DNA from: Synechococcus sp. CBW1002
Lineage (GTDB): Bacteria > Cyanobacteriota > Cyanobacteriia > PCC-6307 > Cyanobiaceae
DNA length: 64,000 nucleotides
Assembly (NCBI RefSeq): GCF_015840915.1
Contig: NZ_CP060398.1
Span: 3,658,001 to 3,722,000, forward strand
Direction of reading: 5' to 3'
The notes under the pieces are model-generated. The model worked only from the letters and a program-made list of their open reading frames with translations, did not search any database and was not told where the DNA came from. Shown piece after piece: positions 51,806-61,156 of this stretch. Position 1 is the first letter of the stretch. Each line of letters begins with the position of its first letter. The translations under genes and the position numbers were made by a program.

Positions 51806-53323
51806 TCACAGGCAGCGCTCGATGCGCTGAAGATCCTCGCCGTCATGGTGCAGCAGCAACCAGGTGCTGAGCAGGTCTGGGCCCTGGAGGCTGCCCAAGA
51901 GGGCAGCCCGCAGACTTTTCATCAGGACTCCCTTCTTGACATCGGCCGCCTTGCAGGCAGCGCCCAGCAGCTGCTGGGCCTGCTCCGCCTCCATCGGGGC
52001 CTCGACACCATGGCCGCGCAGCGACTCCAGCAGGGCAGCCAAGGCTGCCTGGGCTGGGGCGGAGCCGATCTGGTCGCGCGCAGCTGGATCCAGCTCCGGC
52101 CGCTCGAAGAAGGGTTTGGCTTGGTCCACACCATCGGCGAGCAAGGTGAGGGAGGGGCCGATCAACTCGCAAAGCGCCTGTTGCCAGGATTGACTCTGTG
52201 ACGCTGCAATCTGTGCTGGCTTGATTGGATCTGACTCGATCGGGTCTGACGACTGGATCGGATCAGCCTCGATCTGGGCAGATGGAATCCAGCCTTGCTC
52301 GGCCCAGAGCGGCAGGAGCTGCTCTCTCAGTTCGCTGGGAGGCAGGGCATGCAGGATCTGGCCGTTCAGCCAGTTCAGCTTGTCCCAGTCAAAGCGGGCG
52401 CCAGCTTTGTTGACGCGCTCGAAATCGAACACGGCGGCAGCTTCGCTGAGGGTGAACCGTTCCCCCATGCCTTCCGGCGGCGACCAGCCCAGCAGGGTCA
52501 TGTAATTGGCGAGGGCGACAGCGTCATACCCCATGCCGCGGAAGTCGCTGATCGAGGTGACACCATCGCGCTTGGAGAGCTTGCGGCCCTCCTTGTTGAG
52601 GATCAGCGGCGTGTGGGCGAAGACCGGCTGGGGCAACCCCAGGGCGTCGTAAAGCAGCAGCTGCTTGGCCGTGTTGGCGATGTGGTCTTCGCCGCGGATC
52701 ACGTGGGTGATCGCCATGGCGGCATCGTCTACCACCACCACCAGGTTGTAGAGCGGGTCCCCGATCCGATCGGCCGGGGCCCTGCGGGCGACCACCATGT
52801 CTCCGCCGAGGTCACTGCCGGCCCAGCGCATCGGACCGCGCACCAGATCCGTCCAGCTGATCGTGGCATCGTCATCGATGCGGAAGCGGATCACCGCCTC
52901 CCGGCCTTCGGCAATGAAGGCCGCCTCCTGTTCGGGGCTGAGATCGCGGTGGCGATTGTCGTAGCGGGGGGCCTTGCTGGCCGCCGCCTGCTGCTCCCGC
53001 ATCGCCGTCAGCTCGGCCTCGGTGGCGTAGCAGCGATAGGCATGGCCGCTGGCCAGCAACTGCTCGATCGCCATCCGATGCTCCGCCAGACGGGTGCTCT
53101 GAATCACCGGCTCCCCGTCCCAGTCCAGACCCAGCCAGGCCAGGCCCTCCAGGATGTTGTCGGTGTACTCCTGCCGGCTGCGCTCCTTGTCAGTGTCCTC
53201 GATGCGCAGCAGAAACTGGCCACCTTGGCGCCGGGCGAAGAGCCAGTTGAACACGGCTGTCCGCGCAGTGCCGATGTGCAGCGTGCCGGTAGGACTGGGA
53301 GCCAGACGAACCCGTACCGTCAC
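51806..53323 (-). CDS. gltX: Glutamyl-tRNA synthetase
   Basis: 505 residues from a GTG start. Class I signatures are [13 protein letters not shown] (HIGH box) and [10 protein letters not shown] (KMSKS box). The anticodon-binding domain contains a short Ser/Asp/Pro/Ile repeat insertion near residue 360-375 ([16 protein letters not shown]). That insertion derives from tandem GATC-rich DNA around 52220-52280. The enzyme charges tRNA-Glu (and, in cyanobacteria, usually tRNA-Gln via transamidation), and so also feeds tetrapyrrole synthesis. A tRNA-Asp gene lies upstream on the same strand. Confidence 0.97.
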   Translation of the reverse strand: MTVRVRLAPSPTGTLHIGTARTAVFNWLFARRQGGQFLLRIEDTDKERSRQEYTDNILEGLAWLGLDWDGEPVIQSTRLAEHRMAIEQLLASGHAYRCYATEAELTAMREQQAAASKAPRYDNRHRDLSPEQEAAFIAEGREAVIRFRIDDDATISWTDLVRGPMRWAGSDLGGDMVVARRAPADRIGDPLYNLVVVVDDAAMAITHVIRGEDHIANTAKQLLLYDALGLPQPVFAHTPLILNKEGRKLSKRDGVTSISDFRGMGYDAVALANYMTLLGWSPPEGMGERFTLSEAAAVFDFERVNKAGARFDWDKLNWLNGQILHALPPSELREQLLPLWAEQGWIPSAQIEADPIQSSDPIESDPIKPAQIAASQSQSWQQALCELIGPSLTLLADGVDQAKPFFERPELDPAARDQIGSAPAQAALAALLESLRGHGVEAPMEAEQAQQLLGAACKAADVKKGVLMKSLRAALLGSLQGPDLLSTWLLLHHDGEDLQRIERCL

Positions 53324-53350
53324 CTTCGGCGATCTCCGGATGAATCAAAA

Positions 53351-53424
53351 CGGGACTGACGGGGCTCGAACCCGCAACTTCCGCCGTGACAGGGCGGTGC
53401 TCTAACCGATTGAACTACAGTCCC
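53351..53424 (-). tRNA. tRNA-Asp (GUC)
   Basis: A cloverleaf is read on the minus strand: acceptor GGGACTG paired with CAGTCCC, discriminator G, D arm with AATCGGTTAGAG, anticodon arm CCGCC-CTGTCAC-GGCGG with GTC, and T arm with GGTTCGAGCC. 74 nt; CCA is not encoded. Confidence 0.97.
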
Positions 53425-53929
53425 AGCCGGGCCAGAAGCACGACCAGTGGCAACCTACAACAGCAACAATCTTCGAAGAGATCCGCTGGATCAAAGTCCT
53501 TTGGATTGAAACCCGAAGATCAAACCTGAACGCGGTGGCCGTGGCGGCGGACGTTACCGCCCTCCGACCCAATGAGTATCGGCGTTCACCCGTCCATTCG
53601 TCAACCGATTGCAGCGCCGCAGGCCGGCAGCCAAACCGGCCGCGGATCAGGCCTGGCGGCACCCGTGCGGAGACCTGGAAAGGGAAAGATCGGGCGTGGT
53701 CCACGGCCATCCAACCAGCACCACAAAACCGCCAAAAGACCGAGTCCGTGAGGAATCGGCCATGGCGGCATGGCTGAGGAAGGATGACAACCTCAGCAGC
53801 AGAAATCCTGAAGACGAGAAGCAGATGAAGTTTGAAAGTGATGATCAGAAAGAATCAAGGCGAATGCCGTGAAGACTCACAACTTTCAACCAAGCTACCT
53901 CTCTACACCACCATCAAGGCTTGGCTCGG
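53425..53929. other. Intergenic region, no supported gene
   Basis: 505 bp between tRNA-Asp and the small SH3-like gene. The segment 53800-53920 is clearly richer in A than its surroundings. A 36-codon plus-strand frame from 53762 encodes a hydrophilic peptide but has no other support. No RNA structure was recognised. Confidence 0.5.
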
Positions 53930-54118
53930 TCAGGGCCTGAAACCGGCCGGCTCAATCAGGCGCACCTGATTACCACGGGCTGTGAATTCACGACCTTGAT
54001 CACTCTGGACAACCACACGGCCACCCGACTTGACACGGATCACACGAGCACGAACCCAGCCGAGGGCAGCTGACTCAAGCACCTTCACCACATCGCCGGG
54101 CTGTAGATCCAACTCCAT
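53930..54118 (-). CDS. 62-residue SH3-like small protein
   Basis: ATG at 54118; the open frame upstream crosses the tRNA-Trp gene and is not used. The product (LQPGDVVKVLESAALGWVRARVIRVKSGGRVVVQSD in outline) is almost entirely beta-strand with a PGD turn, as in small SH3-like or PsaE/NdhS-like barrels. No cofactor or enzyme motif. Its exact role is unknown. It lies downstream of tRNA-Trp on the same strand. Confidence 0.65.
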   Translation of the reverse strand: MELDLQPGDVVKVLESAALGWVRARVIRVKSGGRVVVQSDQGREFTARGNQVRLIEPAGFRP

Positions 54119-54156
54119 GTTCTGGATGACGAAACGGCATGGGGGGGGACATCGAA

Positions 54157-54229
54157 CGCGCCGTGGAGGACTTGAACCCCCGACATCAGGTTTTGGAGAC
54201 CTGCGTTCTACCAACTGAACTAACGGCGC
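54157..54229 (-). tRNA. tRNA-Trp (CCA)
   Basis: Minus strand: acceptor GCGCCGT paired with ACGGCGC, discriminator G, D arm AGTTGGTAGAA, anticodon arm CAGGT-CTCCAAA-ACCTG with CCA, T arm GGGGGTTCAAGTCC. 73 nt; 3' CCA not encoded. It lies between rplS and the SH3-like gene, all on one strand. Confidence 0.97.
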
Positions 54230-54263
54230 AAGGCGATGTCCCCGTTGAAACGAGGGCTGAACC

Positions 54264-54737
54264 TCAGCGATCGAAGCGCTGCTTCACACGGGTGGCCTTG
54301 CCCACCCGGTCTCGCAGATAGAACAGCTTCGCACGACGAACCTTACCGCGGCGCTCCACCTTGATGGAGGCGACCTGGGGGCTGTGGAGCATAAAGACCC
54401 GCTCCACACCGACGCCCTGGAAGATCCGGCGCACGGTGATCGTGGAGTTGAGGCCACCGTGGCGCTTCGCGATCACAACCCCCTCGTAGGGCTGGACACG
54501 CTCCTTGTTGCCCTCGCGGATGCGGACGCCCACCTTGACAGTGTCGCCCACATAGATGTCGGGGAGATCGCTCTTGAGCTGCTCAGCCTCAAAGGCGCGG
54601 ATCAGATCCTGGGGGCTGAGCCGGCCGGTGGAGGCGCCAGCCGCGGCAGCGGGGGTGGCCACGGCGCTGGTTTCCGCCACGTCGGCTGTCGCTTCAGCCT
54701 GGTTCTCTGCGGTCTCTGTCACTGCGGTCTCAGTCAC
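54264..54737 (-). CDS. rplS: 50S ribosomal protein L19
   Basis: 157 residues from a GTG start. Core L19 motifs are [35 protein letters not shown] and [20 protein letters not shown]. The N-terminal 38 residues are an Ala/Thr/Glu-rich extension absent from E. coli L19. The protein sits at the 30S-50S interface. tRNA-Trp follows on the same strand. Confidence 0.96.
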   Translation of the reverse strand: MTETAVTETAENQAEATADVAETSAVATPAAAAGASTGRLSPQDLIRAFEAEQLKSDLPDIYVGDTVKVGVRIREGNKERVQPYEGVVIAKRHGGLNSTITVRRIFQGVGVERVFMLHSPQVASIKVERRGKVRRAKLFYLRDRVGKATRVKQRFDR

Positions 54738-54950
54738 GGGCTGGTCGGTGTTCGGGGGTGGTCCGGAGGTTGGGGGATGGCGGAAGGTCCGTGGGGCACT
54801 CTCGCAGCCTGAAACCGCGAGTCCTCTGAATGGCAGTCCGGAGCCTGCGATTCAAAGGGTGCCGTAGCGGGAGCCATCCAGCTCCGCGACACCTGGCCAA
54901 ACAAGGAGATTACCTTCTCACGTGTCGGCCTCGGGCCTCCCCCCCTGGCA

Positions 54951-55304
54951 TCAGCCCTGAGCAACGCCCTGACGCAGCTTCTGCCATTGGCGCCGCAGGC
55001 GCTGGAAGGCCATGGCCGAACCACTGAGCAGCATCGAGACCAGCCCCAGGCCATTCAGCACCACGTAAACGGTTTCACCATGGGGACCGAACCACTGGCG
55101 CAGCCATTCGCCCTCGTGCAGCACCATCAGCAGGTGAGCCCGATCCCGATCCCAGCCGGCCCAGTCGCGCAGGACGCGGTAGGCCACCCCACTGGCCACC
55201 GTGAGCAGCAGTGGCGCCAGCACGACCGGGGCCAGGCTGCCGTGCCACTGGCGCAGACGCACCACCAGGGAGGGGCGTGGGGCCGCCGGGTTCCTTCCCG
55301 CCAT
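54951..55304 (-). CDS. PepSY-like membrane protein
   Basis: About 117 residues from the ATG at 55304. Hydrophobic helices ([19 protein letters not shown] and [19 protein letters not shown]) flank a periplasmic loop with [15 protein letters not shown]. The [12 protein letters not shown] start and the helix spacing resemble PepSY-associated transmembrane (iron-regulated membrane) proteins, though shorter. It is divergent from the methionine aminopeptidase gene. Confidence 0.6.
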   Translation of the reverse strand: MAGRNPAAPRPSLVVRLRQWHGSLAPVVLAPLLLTVASGVAYRVLRDWAGWDRDRAHLLMVLHEGEWLRQWFGPHGETVYVVLNGLGLVSMLLSGSAMAFQRLRRQWQKLRQGVAQG

Positions 55305-55369
55305 CGTTACTCCACGGCAGTGACATCCCCGCCATTGATAACTTGCAACCACGCCTCGTGCATGGCCCG

Positions 55370-56224
55370 ATGAATCTGTTCGCCGATCTGCTGGCCAGCA
55401 CCACGGCCGCCACCACCAATGGGGTCACCCAGACCGGGCCTCGGATTCAGAAGAGTCGCCGCGGGGTTGAGATCAAATCGGCGCGCGAGGTGGAGACCAT
55501 GCGCAAGGCCAGCCGCATCGTGGCCACGGTGCTGCGCGAGATCATCGAGCTGGTGGAGCCGGGTATGACCACCACCGATCTCGACCGCCATGCCGAGACC
55601 CGCATCCGTGCCATGGGGGCGGTGCCCAGCTTCAAGGGCTACCACGGCTTTCCAGCCAGCATCTGCGCCAGCATCAACAACGAGGTGGTGCATGGCATCC
55701 CCAGCCCCAAGCGGGTGATCAAGCCCGGCGACCTGGTCAAGGTGGACACCGGTGCCTACTTCGACGGCTACCACGGCGACAGCTGCGTCACCATCTGCGT
55801 CGGTGAGGGAGTCAGCGAAGCAGCCGAGCGCCTGTCCCGCGTTGCGCAGGAATCGTTGATGCAGGGGCTGGCGCGCATCAAGGCCGGCAACACCCTGCTG
55901 GACATCGCCGGTGCCGTGCAGGATCACGTCGAAGCGCATGGCTATGCGGTGGTGGAGGACTACACCGGCCATGGCGTCGGGCGCAACCTGCACGAGGAGC
56001 CCTCGGTGTTCAACTACCGCACCCGCGATCTGCCCAACATGAAGCTGCGGGCGGGCATGACCCTGGCGGTGGAGCCGATCCTCAATGCCGGCAGCAAGGA
56101 TTGCCGCACCCTGCGCGACCGCTGGACGGTGGTGACCGTCGACGGGAGCCTCTCAGCCCAGTGGGAGCACACCATCGTGGTGACCAGCGACGGCTGTGAG
56201 ATCCTCACCGACCGCGACTTCTGA
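55370..56224 (+). CDS. map: Type I methionine aminopeptidase
   Basis: 284 residues from the ATG at 55370. Metal ligands occur in order: [15 protein letters not shown] (two Asp), [14 protein letters not shown] (His), LAVEPIL (Glu) and WEHTIVV (Glu). Residues 1-30 form an extension before the pita-bread fold ([11 protein letters not shown]). The enzyme removes initiator Met from nascent proteins. It converges on the SDR gene, 16 bp between stops. Confidence 0.95.
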   Translation: MNLFADLLASTTAATTNGVTQTGPRIQKSRRGVEIKSAREVETMRKASRIVATVLREIIELVEPGMTTTDLDRHAETRIRAMGAVPSFKGYHGFPASICASINNEVVHGIPSPKRVIKPGDLVKVDTGAYFDGYHGDSCVTICVGEGVSEAAERLSRVAQESLMQGLARIKAGNTLLDIAGAVQDHVEAHGYAVVEDYTGHGVGRNLHEEPSVFNYRTRDLPNMKLRAGMTLAVEPILNAGSKDCRTLRDRWTVVTVDGSLSAQWEHTIVVTSDGCEILTDRDF

Positions 56225-56240
56225 AGCAGGCCGTTCAGGG

Positions 56241-57014
56241 CTACGCTGGGGCCCCTGAGCGACCACTGAACAACCTGAAGTACAGCCAGCGGCTCAAGGT
56301 CGTCAACGGCATCAGGACATAGGTCAGAGGATTGGGCGTCACAATGATCAGCCCCAGATCCCAGTCCGCCTGGCGCAGGATCTCCCGGGCGACAAAGCCG
56401 CTGCTCATCAGCCCGATCGGATTGAGGGCCGAGCGGAACGGCCCGAGAACCAGGCGGCGGAGCCGCAGACCTGAGCCTGGCTTGCCGGCCAGATCCAGGG
56501 CCCGCAGGCTGAGCACCTGCCCGAGAAGGCGCTTGCTGATCTCGTAGAGAGGGCTGAGGGCCGGCTGGATCTCCGCTTCCGAGGTGTTGAGCCACACCTC
56601 GGGGCGGTGTCGCCCCTGCCGTTCAACCGCGCTGCGCCGCTCGGCAACCTGGGCAAACAGCTCCAGCAGACGCCAGCTGCTCAGGGCATTGACCTCCAGA
56701 GAGGTGGCGACTGCGGCACTGTCACGGGCACCGTAGAGATTCACACCATGATTGAGCACGAGCACATCCACGCTCTCCAGCACTGGACTCAGTTCCTCCT
56801 CCTGCCCCACCTGCCAGGTGACCTGACGTAAGGGAATCGCCTCGCCGGCCTCGTCCTGGAGCTTCAGCATCGTGGTGCCGTGGGTCAGGGCCACCAGTTC
56901 GGCGCCGCGGCAGTGCCAGGCCTTCAGCAGGGCCTTCCCGAGGGCGCCGCTGGCGCCTGTGATGGCCACCGTGGGGCGGCTGCGGAGCGGAAGGTCGGCA
57001 GACGGGCCACTCAT
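56241..57014 (-). CDS. Short-chain dehydrogenase/reductase
   Basis: About 257 residues from the ATG at 57014. The nucleotide motif TGASGALGKALL and the NHGV motif at the end of strand 4 are present. The active-site Tyr-Lys is in PLYEISKRLLG (YxxxK) with a Ser in NTSEAE. A C-terminal hydrophobic stretch (PLTTLSRWLYFRLF) suggests membrane association. Substrate unknown. The gene is divergent from the next plus-strand gene. Confidence 0.85.
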   Translation of the reverse strand: MSGPSADLPLRSRPTVAITGASGALGKALLKAWHCRGAELVALTHGTTMLKLQDEAGEAIPLRQVTWQVGQEEELSPVLESVDVLVLNHGVNLYGARDSAAVATSLEVNALSSWRLLELFAQVAERRSAVERQGRHRPEVWLNTSEAEIQPALSPLYEISKRLLGQVLSLRALDLAGKPGSGLRLRRLVLGPFRSALNPIGLMSSGFVAREILRQADWDLGLIIVTPNPLTYVLMPLTTLSRWLYFRLFSGRSGAPA

Positions 57015-57081
57015 GGTCTGGCGCGGGGCAGGGATTTCGCGCCAGCATGGATCGCAGCACGATCGGATCCCTTCAAGGCTG

Positions 57082-57462
57082 ATGCCCACCCCCCTGCTGG
57101 ACGCAGCACTTCTGCCGTTGTTCGCCCCCTACTGCGGCGGACTCGGGCGTCAGTCACTGATCGAGGAGGCACTGCGACAGCTGGCTCTGGGGCAATTTCA
57201 AGGCAAGCGGCCTCTGCGCGGCGGCGGCACCCATCCCTTCGTGCTCCGCTGGCAGGCGGAGCCGGCCCCTCTGGAACCGGCCCGCTGCACACTCACATTC
57301 ACTGAGCAATTCAGTCCCGATGGGCAGCCGATCACCTACTCCTTCAACATCCCCACCCATCAGCTGCTGTCGTTGCTGATGGAACGGGAGGGTGAGGTGC
57401 TGCCGGCCAATTTCTGGCGCTGGCTGCTGATCGGGCAGGGCACTCCGTCAGGAACCGCCTGA
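57082..57462 (+). CDS. 126-residue conserved-type hypothetical protein
   Basis: ATG at 57082. The sequence (FAPYCGGLGRQSLIEEALRQL, then TFTEQFSPDGQPITYSFNIP and FWRWLLIGQGTPSG) looks like a compact alpha-beta protein. No motif recognised. It precedes the DRTGG-domain gene by 50 bp on the same strand and may be in its operon. Confidence 0.65.
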   Translation: MPTPLLDAALLPLFAPYCGGLGRQSLIEEALRQLALGQFQGKRPLRGGGTHPFVLRWQAEPAPLEPARCTLTFTEQFSPDGQPITYSFNIPTHQLLSLLMEREGEVLPANFWRWLLIGQGTPSGTA

Positions 57463-57512
57463 AGCACGATGACTAAATTGACCACCAATCCTCTGGTCAG
57501 CGAGGCCATTTC

Positions 57513-58589
57513 ATGCCCACCCCCCTGCTGATCGGCTCCTGTGAACCCTTCAGCGGCAAATCGGCCGTGGTTCTGGGGCTGGCCAGGCAGCTGCTGCACC
57601 TGGGGGCGGTCATCCGCTTCGGCAAGCCCCTGGCCACCACCCCCGAACCGGGAGCCACGGGGATCGATGCCGACGTCCGCTTCATTGCCCAAACCCTGCA
57701 CCTCGACGACGACCATCTGCTGCCATCGCTGGCTGTCCTCGATCCGGACAATGCCCGCGACCGGCTGATGCGCGGCGATCTCTCCAGTGATCCGGCCCTG
57801 GAGCAGCTGCACCAGACCCTGATCGGATTCGGAGACGGCCTGGCCCTTCTGGAAGCCGCCGGCAGCCTGAGCGAAGGGATGCTGTATGGCCTGAGCCTGC
57901 CCCAGCTTGCGGAAGGGCTTGATGCTTCCGTGGTGCTTGTGCATCTCTGGGCCGACAGCAGCAGCGTCGATCCGCTGCTGCAGGCCAGGGAGCTTCTCGG
58001 CGAGCGCTTGGCCGGCGTTGTGCTGAACGCCGTGTCCCTGGAGGCGGTGGCGCGGGTCCGCGAAGACGTGCAACCGGCCCTGGAGCGTCTGGGCATGCCG
58101 GTCTACGGGGTGATGCCGCGCAGTCCGCTGCTGCGCAGCGTCACCGTGGAGGAGCTGGGCCGGCGCCTGGAAGCCGACGTGCTCTGCTGCCGCGATCGCC
58201 TCGACCTGCTGGTGGAAACACTCTCGATCGGAGCGATGAACGTGAATTCCGCCATGGAATTCTTTCGGCGTCGCCGCAATATGGCCGTGGTGACAGGGGC
58301 AGACCGCACCGACATCCAGCTGGCGGCGCTGGAGGCCAGCACCCAGTGCCTCATCTTGACCGGGGCCGGAGATCCCCTGCCGCAGCTGATCAACCGTGCC
58401 GAGGAACTGGAGGTGCCTCTGCTCAAGGTAGAGCATGACACCCTCACCACCGTGGAAGTGATCGAGCGAGCATTCGGACATGTGCGGTTGCATGAGTCCG
58501 TCAAGGCCACCTATGCCGTGCGCCTCGTGGAAGAGCACTGCGATTTCAGCCAGCTGTTCGAGCGACTGCAATTGCCAGCGGCGTTGTAG
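57513..58589 (+). CDS. P-loop/DRTGG-domain protein (Pta N-terminal-like)
   Basis: 358 residues. The N-terminal AAA_26/dethiobiotin-synthetase-like domain has CEPFSGKSAVVLGLAR (P-loop, about 9-24). The DRTGG domain (about 215-330) shows VVTGADRTDIQLAALEAS and CLILTGAGDPLPQL. This is the regulatory half of long-form phosphotransacetylases without the catalytic PTA domain. Stand-alone versions are common in cyanobacteria; function not established. A nucleotide-sensing role is a reasonable inference. Confidence 0.85.
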   Translation: MPTPLLIGSCEPFSGKSAVVLGLARQLLHLGAVIRFGKPLATTPEPGATGIDADVRFIAQTLHLDDDHLLPSLAVLDPDNARDRLMRGDLSSDPALEQLHQTLIGFGDGLALLEAAGSLSEGMLYGLSLPQLAEGLDASVVLVHLWADSSSVDPLLQARELLGERLAGVVLNAVSLEAVARVREDVQPALERLGMPVYGVMPRSPLLRSVTVEELGRRLEADVLCCRDRLDLLVETLSIGAMNVNSAMEFFRRRRNMAVVTGADRTDIQLAALEASTQCLILTGAGDPLPQLINRAEELEVPLLKVEHDTLTTVEVIERAFGHVRLHESVKATYAVRLVEEHCDFSQLFERLQLPAAL

Positions 58590-58681
58590 CCGGATCCCGG
58601 AACCCTCCGGAACGCTGCTAGTTTCACCCCAACCACTGCGGCGATTAGCACCTGGTGACCCGGTCCCTTGATCTGCCGGCC

Positions 58682-59167
58682 ATGGACCGGATCGACACGC
58701 TGGCCCAGGAGCTGGCCATGCTCCAGGACCGCAGCAAGCGGCGTATCGCCATCCTCGGCAGCCGCCATGTGCCTGTGGTCTCGGTGCACCTGGTGGAGGT
58801 GGTAGCCCGCTCCCTGGCCCAGGAGGGTCACAACCTGATCACCTCTGGAGCCCAGGGTGTCAACGCCGCCGTGATCCGCAGCGTGCTGGAGGTGGATGCT
58901 TCCCGCCTCACGGTGCTGCTGCCCCAGAGTCTCGATCGCCAGCCCGTCGAATCACGCGAGCAACTGGATCGGGTGCTGCACTTGGTCGAGAAGCCCGAGC
59001 ACGATGAGCTGCCCCTGCCGATGGCGAGCAGTCTCTGCAACCAGGACATCATCACCCGCTGCGATCAGCTGATCTGCTACGCCTTCCACGACAGCGAAAC
59101 CCTGCTGGCCAGCTGCCGGGTCGCCGAGGACATGGGCAAGGTGGTGAGCCTGTTGTTCTTCGACTGA
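58682..59167 (+). CDS. Rossmann-fold SLOG-like protein
   Basis: About 161 residues from the ATG at 58682; a GTG at 58655 would add nine. The motif RIAILGSRHVPVVSVH, followed by NLITSGAQGVNAAVI, matches the DprA/LOG (SLOG) nucleotide-binding pattern of a Gly-rich loop and a [ST]GxxxG turn. Late acidic and aromatic residues (CNQDIITRCDQLICYAFHD) complete the Rossmann fold. Ligand unknown. It follows the DRTGG gene in the same direction. Confidence 0.7.
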   Translation: MDRIDTLAQELAMLQDRSKRRIAILGSRHVPVVSVHLVEVVARSLAQEGHNLITSGAQGVNAAVIRSVLEVDASRLTVLLPQSLDRQPVESREQLDRVLHLVEKPEHDELPLPMASSLCNQDIITRCDQLICYAFHDSETLLASCRVAEDMGKVVSLLFFD

Positions 59168-59180
59168 GGAGCCTTCCGGT

Positions 59181-59600
59181 TCAGCGCGGCAGGATCTGCA
59201 GCCGATTGCCCTCGCGGCCCATCACGGTCACCTGTTGGCCCGCCTCAAGGAGCCGCTCCGGCTCGAGGCTCTCAGCTGCCCAGCTCTGACCGTTCCAGCG
59301 CACCCGCCCCTGGCCCTGCCGGTCAAAGCCAGTGATCACCTCGGCAGTCTCCTGCCCCGCCTGTTGTGGCAGGGCCCGCCTACGCCGCTGGTGCGACCAC
59401 CGCCACAGCAGGGTGTATCCAGCTCCGGCCAGAATCGCAGCCAGCAGGCCCTGCAAGGCAGGAGCCAGGGGCACCAGGGCGGTGATGATCGAGAGGAGCA
59501 GGGCCACCACGGCCCCCACCAGCCAACCGTCGAATTCGGCGCCGACCAGCTCCAGCAGCAGCAGGCCGCCGGCAATGGCAAGCCAGATCAGAGAGGCCAA
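59181..59600 (-). CDS. NfeD-family membrane protein
   Basis: About 139 residues from a TTG at 59600, chosen because no in-frame ATG occurs between it and the stomatin gene; an ATG at 59687 would overlap that gene. Four hydrophobic helices (LIWLAIAGGLLLLELVG, GWLVGAVVALLLSIIT and on) precede a C-terminal OB-fold (GFDRQGQGRVRWNGQSWAAES, QVTVMGREGNRLQILP). NfeD proteins partner with stomatins in lipid-domain organisation. Here the two genes are divergent rather than in one operon. Confidence 0.85.
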   Translation of the reverse strand: MASLIWLAIAGGLLLLELVGAEFDGWLVGAVVALLLSIITALVPLAPALQGLLAAILAGAGYTLLWRWSHQRRRRALPQQAGQETAEVITGFDRQGQGRVRWNGQSWAAESLEPERLLEAGQQVTVMGREGNRLQILPR

Positions 59601-59658
59601 GGGCGGGTTGTCGCTGCTCTCATCCTGCCTAGGTTGGAGCCACTGCGGCAGCGACCCG

Positions 59659-60573
59659 ATGGAAGCCTTGCTCTCCCTTCCCGCCATGGCCCTGCTGGCG
59701 GTCCTCGGCATCAGCAGCGTCAAGATCACCAGCGGCGGCCGCTCGATGCTGGTGGAACGCCTGGGCAAGTACGACCGCCAGCTCACGCCGGGCCTCTCCT
59801 TCGTGATGCCGATGGTGGAGAAGGTGGTGAGCCACGAATCGCTCAAGGAGCGGGTGCTGGACATCCCGCCGCAGCAGTGCATCACCCGCGACAACGTCTC
59901 GATCGAGGTGGATGCGGTGGTGTATTGGCAACTGCTGGAGCATGCCCGCGCCTACTACGGCGTCGACAACCTCCAGGCGGCCATGGTCAACCTGGTGCTG
60001 ACCCAGATCCGCGCTGAGATGGGCAAGCTCGACCTCGACCAGACCTTCACCACCCGCCAGGAGGTGAACGAGGCGCTGCTCAAGGAACTCGATACCGCCA
60101 CCGATCCCTGGGGCGTCAAGGTGACCCGGGTCGAGATGCGCGACATCGTGCCCTCCCAGGGGGTGCAGCAGGCGATGGAGAAACAGATGACCGCCGAGCG
60201 GGAAAAGCGGGCGGCGATCCTGCGCTCCGAGGGGGAGCGAGAAGCCCAGCTCAACGGCGCCAAGGGCCGCGCCGATGCCCTCGTGCTCGACGCCGAAGCG
60301 AAGAAGACGGCGCTGGTGATGGAGGCCGAAGCCCAGGCGAATCAGCAGAAAGTGTTGGCTGCGGCCCGGGCCGCAGCAGCCATGGAACTGGCCCGGGTGA
60401 TCGAGACCCATCCCGCCGCAGCCGAAAGCCTGCGGCTGCTGCTGGCCAAGGATTGGATGGCCATGGGGCAGGAAATGGCCCGGGCCGAAGGCGGCTCGGT
60501 GTTGATGGTGGATCCCCAGAGCCCCGCCTCCCTGCTCGCCGCCCTCAAGGGCCTGCAAGATCACAAGAGCTGA
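59659..60573 (+). CDS. Stomatin/prohibitin-family (SPFH) membrane protein
   Basis: About 304 residues from the ATG at 59659. A single N-terminal hydrophobic helix (LLSLPAMALLAVLGISSV) is followed by the SPFH domain (LVERLGKYDRQLTPGLSFVMP, SIEVDAVVYWQLLE, WGVKVTRVEMRDI) and a long Ala/Glu coiled coil (about 190-265). The family forms large membrane-associated oligomers. It is divergent from the NfeD partner with only 58 bp between starts. Confidence 0.92.
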   Translation: MEALLSLPAMALLAVLGISSVKITSGGRSMLVERLGKYDRQLTPGLSFVMPMVEKVVSHESLKERVLDIPPQQCITRDNVSIEVDAVVYWQLLEHARAYYGVDNLQAAMVNLVLTQIRAEMGKLDLDQTFTTRQEVNEALLKELDTATDPWGVKVTRVEMRDIVPSQGVQQAMEKQMTAEREKRAAILRSEGEREAQLNGAKGRADALVLDAEAKKTALVMEAEAQANQQKVLAAARAAAAMELARVIETHPAAAESLRLLLAKDWMAMGQEMARAEGGSVLMVDPQSPASLLAALKGLQDHKS

Positions 60574-60600
60574 TCACCCATGGGGCGGACTCCCGCCCGA

Positions 60601-61074
60601 TCAGCCGGCCAGCACCCCCTGGAGGCCGGCCAGATACAGCAGCGCGGTGCAGAGCAGGCCGCTGATCCAGCAGAGGCTGCGCAGGGGCGGCAGATCGGCG
60701 AGGTAGGCGCCGATGTAGAGCAAGCGCGCAGCCGGATGCAGCCAGGCCGCCAGGGCGATCCAGGGGACGGCCGCCTGTATCGACGGGGCGTGGATCAGGC
60801 AGAGCAGGCAGGCCGGCGCATGCAGGCCGAAGGCCTCAAAGCTGTTCTGATGGGCCCACTGGGCCCGCTTCCCCCAGGCCGGCAACCGCTCGAACATCGC
60901 CCGCGGCGCCGAGAGATCCGCCAGGCTGAAATCGGCCTGGCTGCGGCCGGCAGCGAGGGGAATCAGGCTGGCGATCACCACGGCACCCGCCAGCACCAGC
61001 GACCAGGCGAAGGCGGCGCCCGGCGCAGCAGCCGAAAGCGGAGGGAGTAGCAGGGCAAGCGCGAAGGGCGGCAT
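60601..61074 (-). CDS. MAPEG-family membrane protein
   Basis: 157 residues with four predicted membrane helices. The family motif WAHQNSFEAFGLHAPA (NxxEnfp-like) is characteristic of MAPEG proteins, as are RLLYIGAYLADLPPLRSL segments. Eukaryotic members are glutathione- or leukotriene-metabolising enzymes; bacterial ones mostly lack known substrates. Gap to the AraC-type gene upstream is 82 bp, same strand. Confidence 0.82.
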   Translation of the reverse strand: MPPFALALLLPPLSAAAPGAAFAWSLVLAGAVVIASLIPLAAGRSQADFSLADLSAPRAMFERLPAWGKRAQWAHQNSFEAFGLHAPACLLCLIHAPSIQAAVPWIALAAWLHPAARLLYIGAYLADLPPLRSLCWISGLLCTALLYLAGLQGVLAG

Positions 61075-61156
61075 CAGCTGAGGGCCTGAGAAACGAAAGC
61101 CGTTCTAAGCCTCGACTCCTTCCACCTTCCCAAGGCAGGGCAGACGCCCAGGAGCT

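Noticed and set aside
53402-53710. 102-codon minus-strand frame
   Set aside because: It runs into the tRNA-Asp gene and has no recognisable features.
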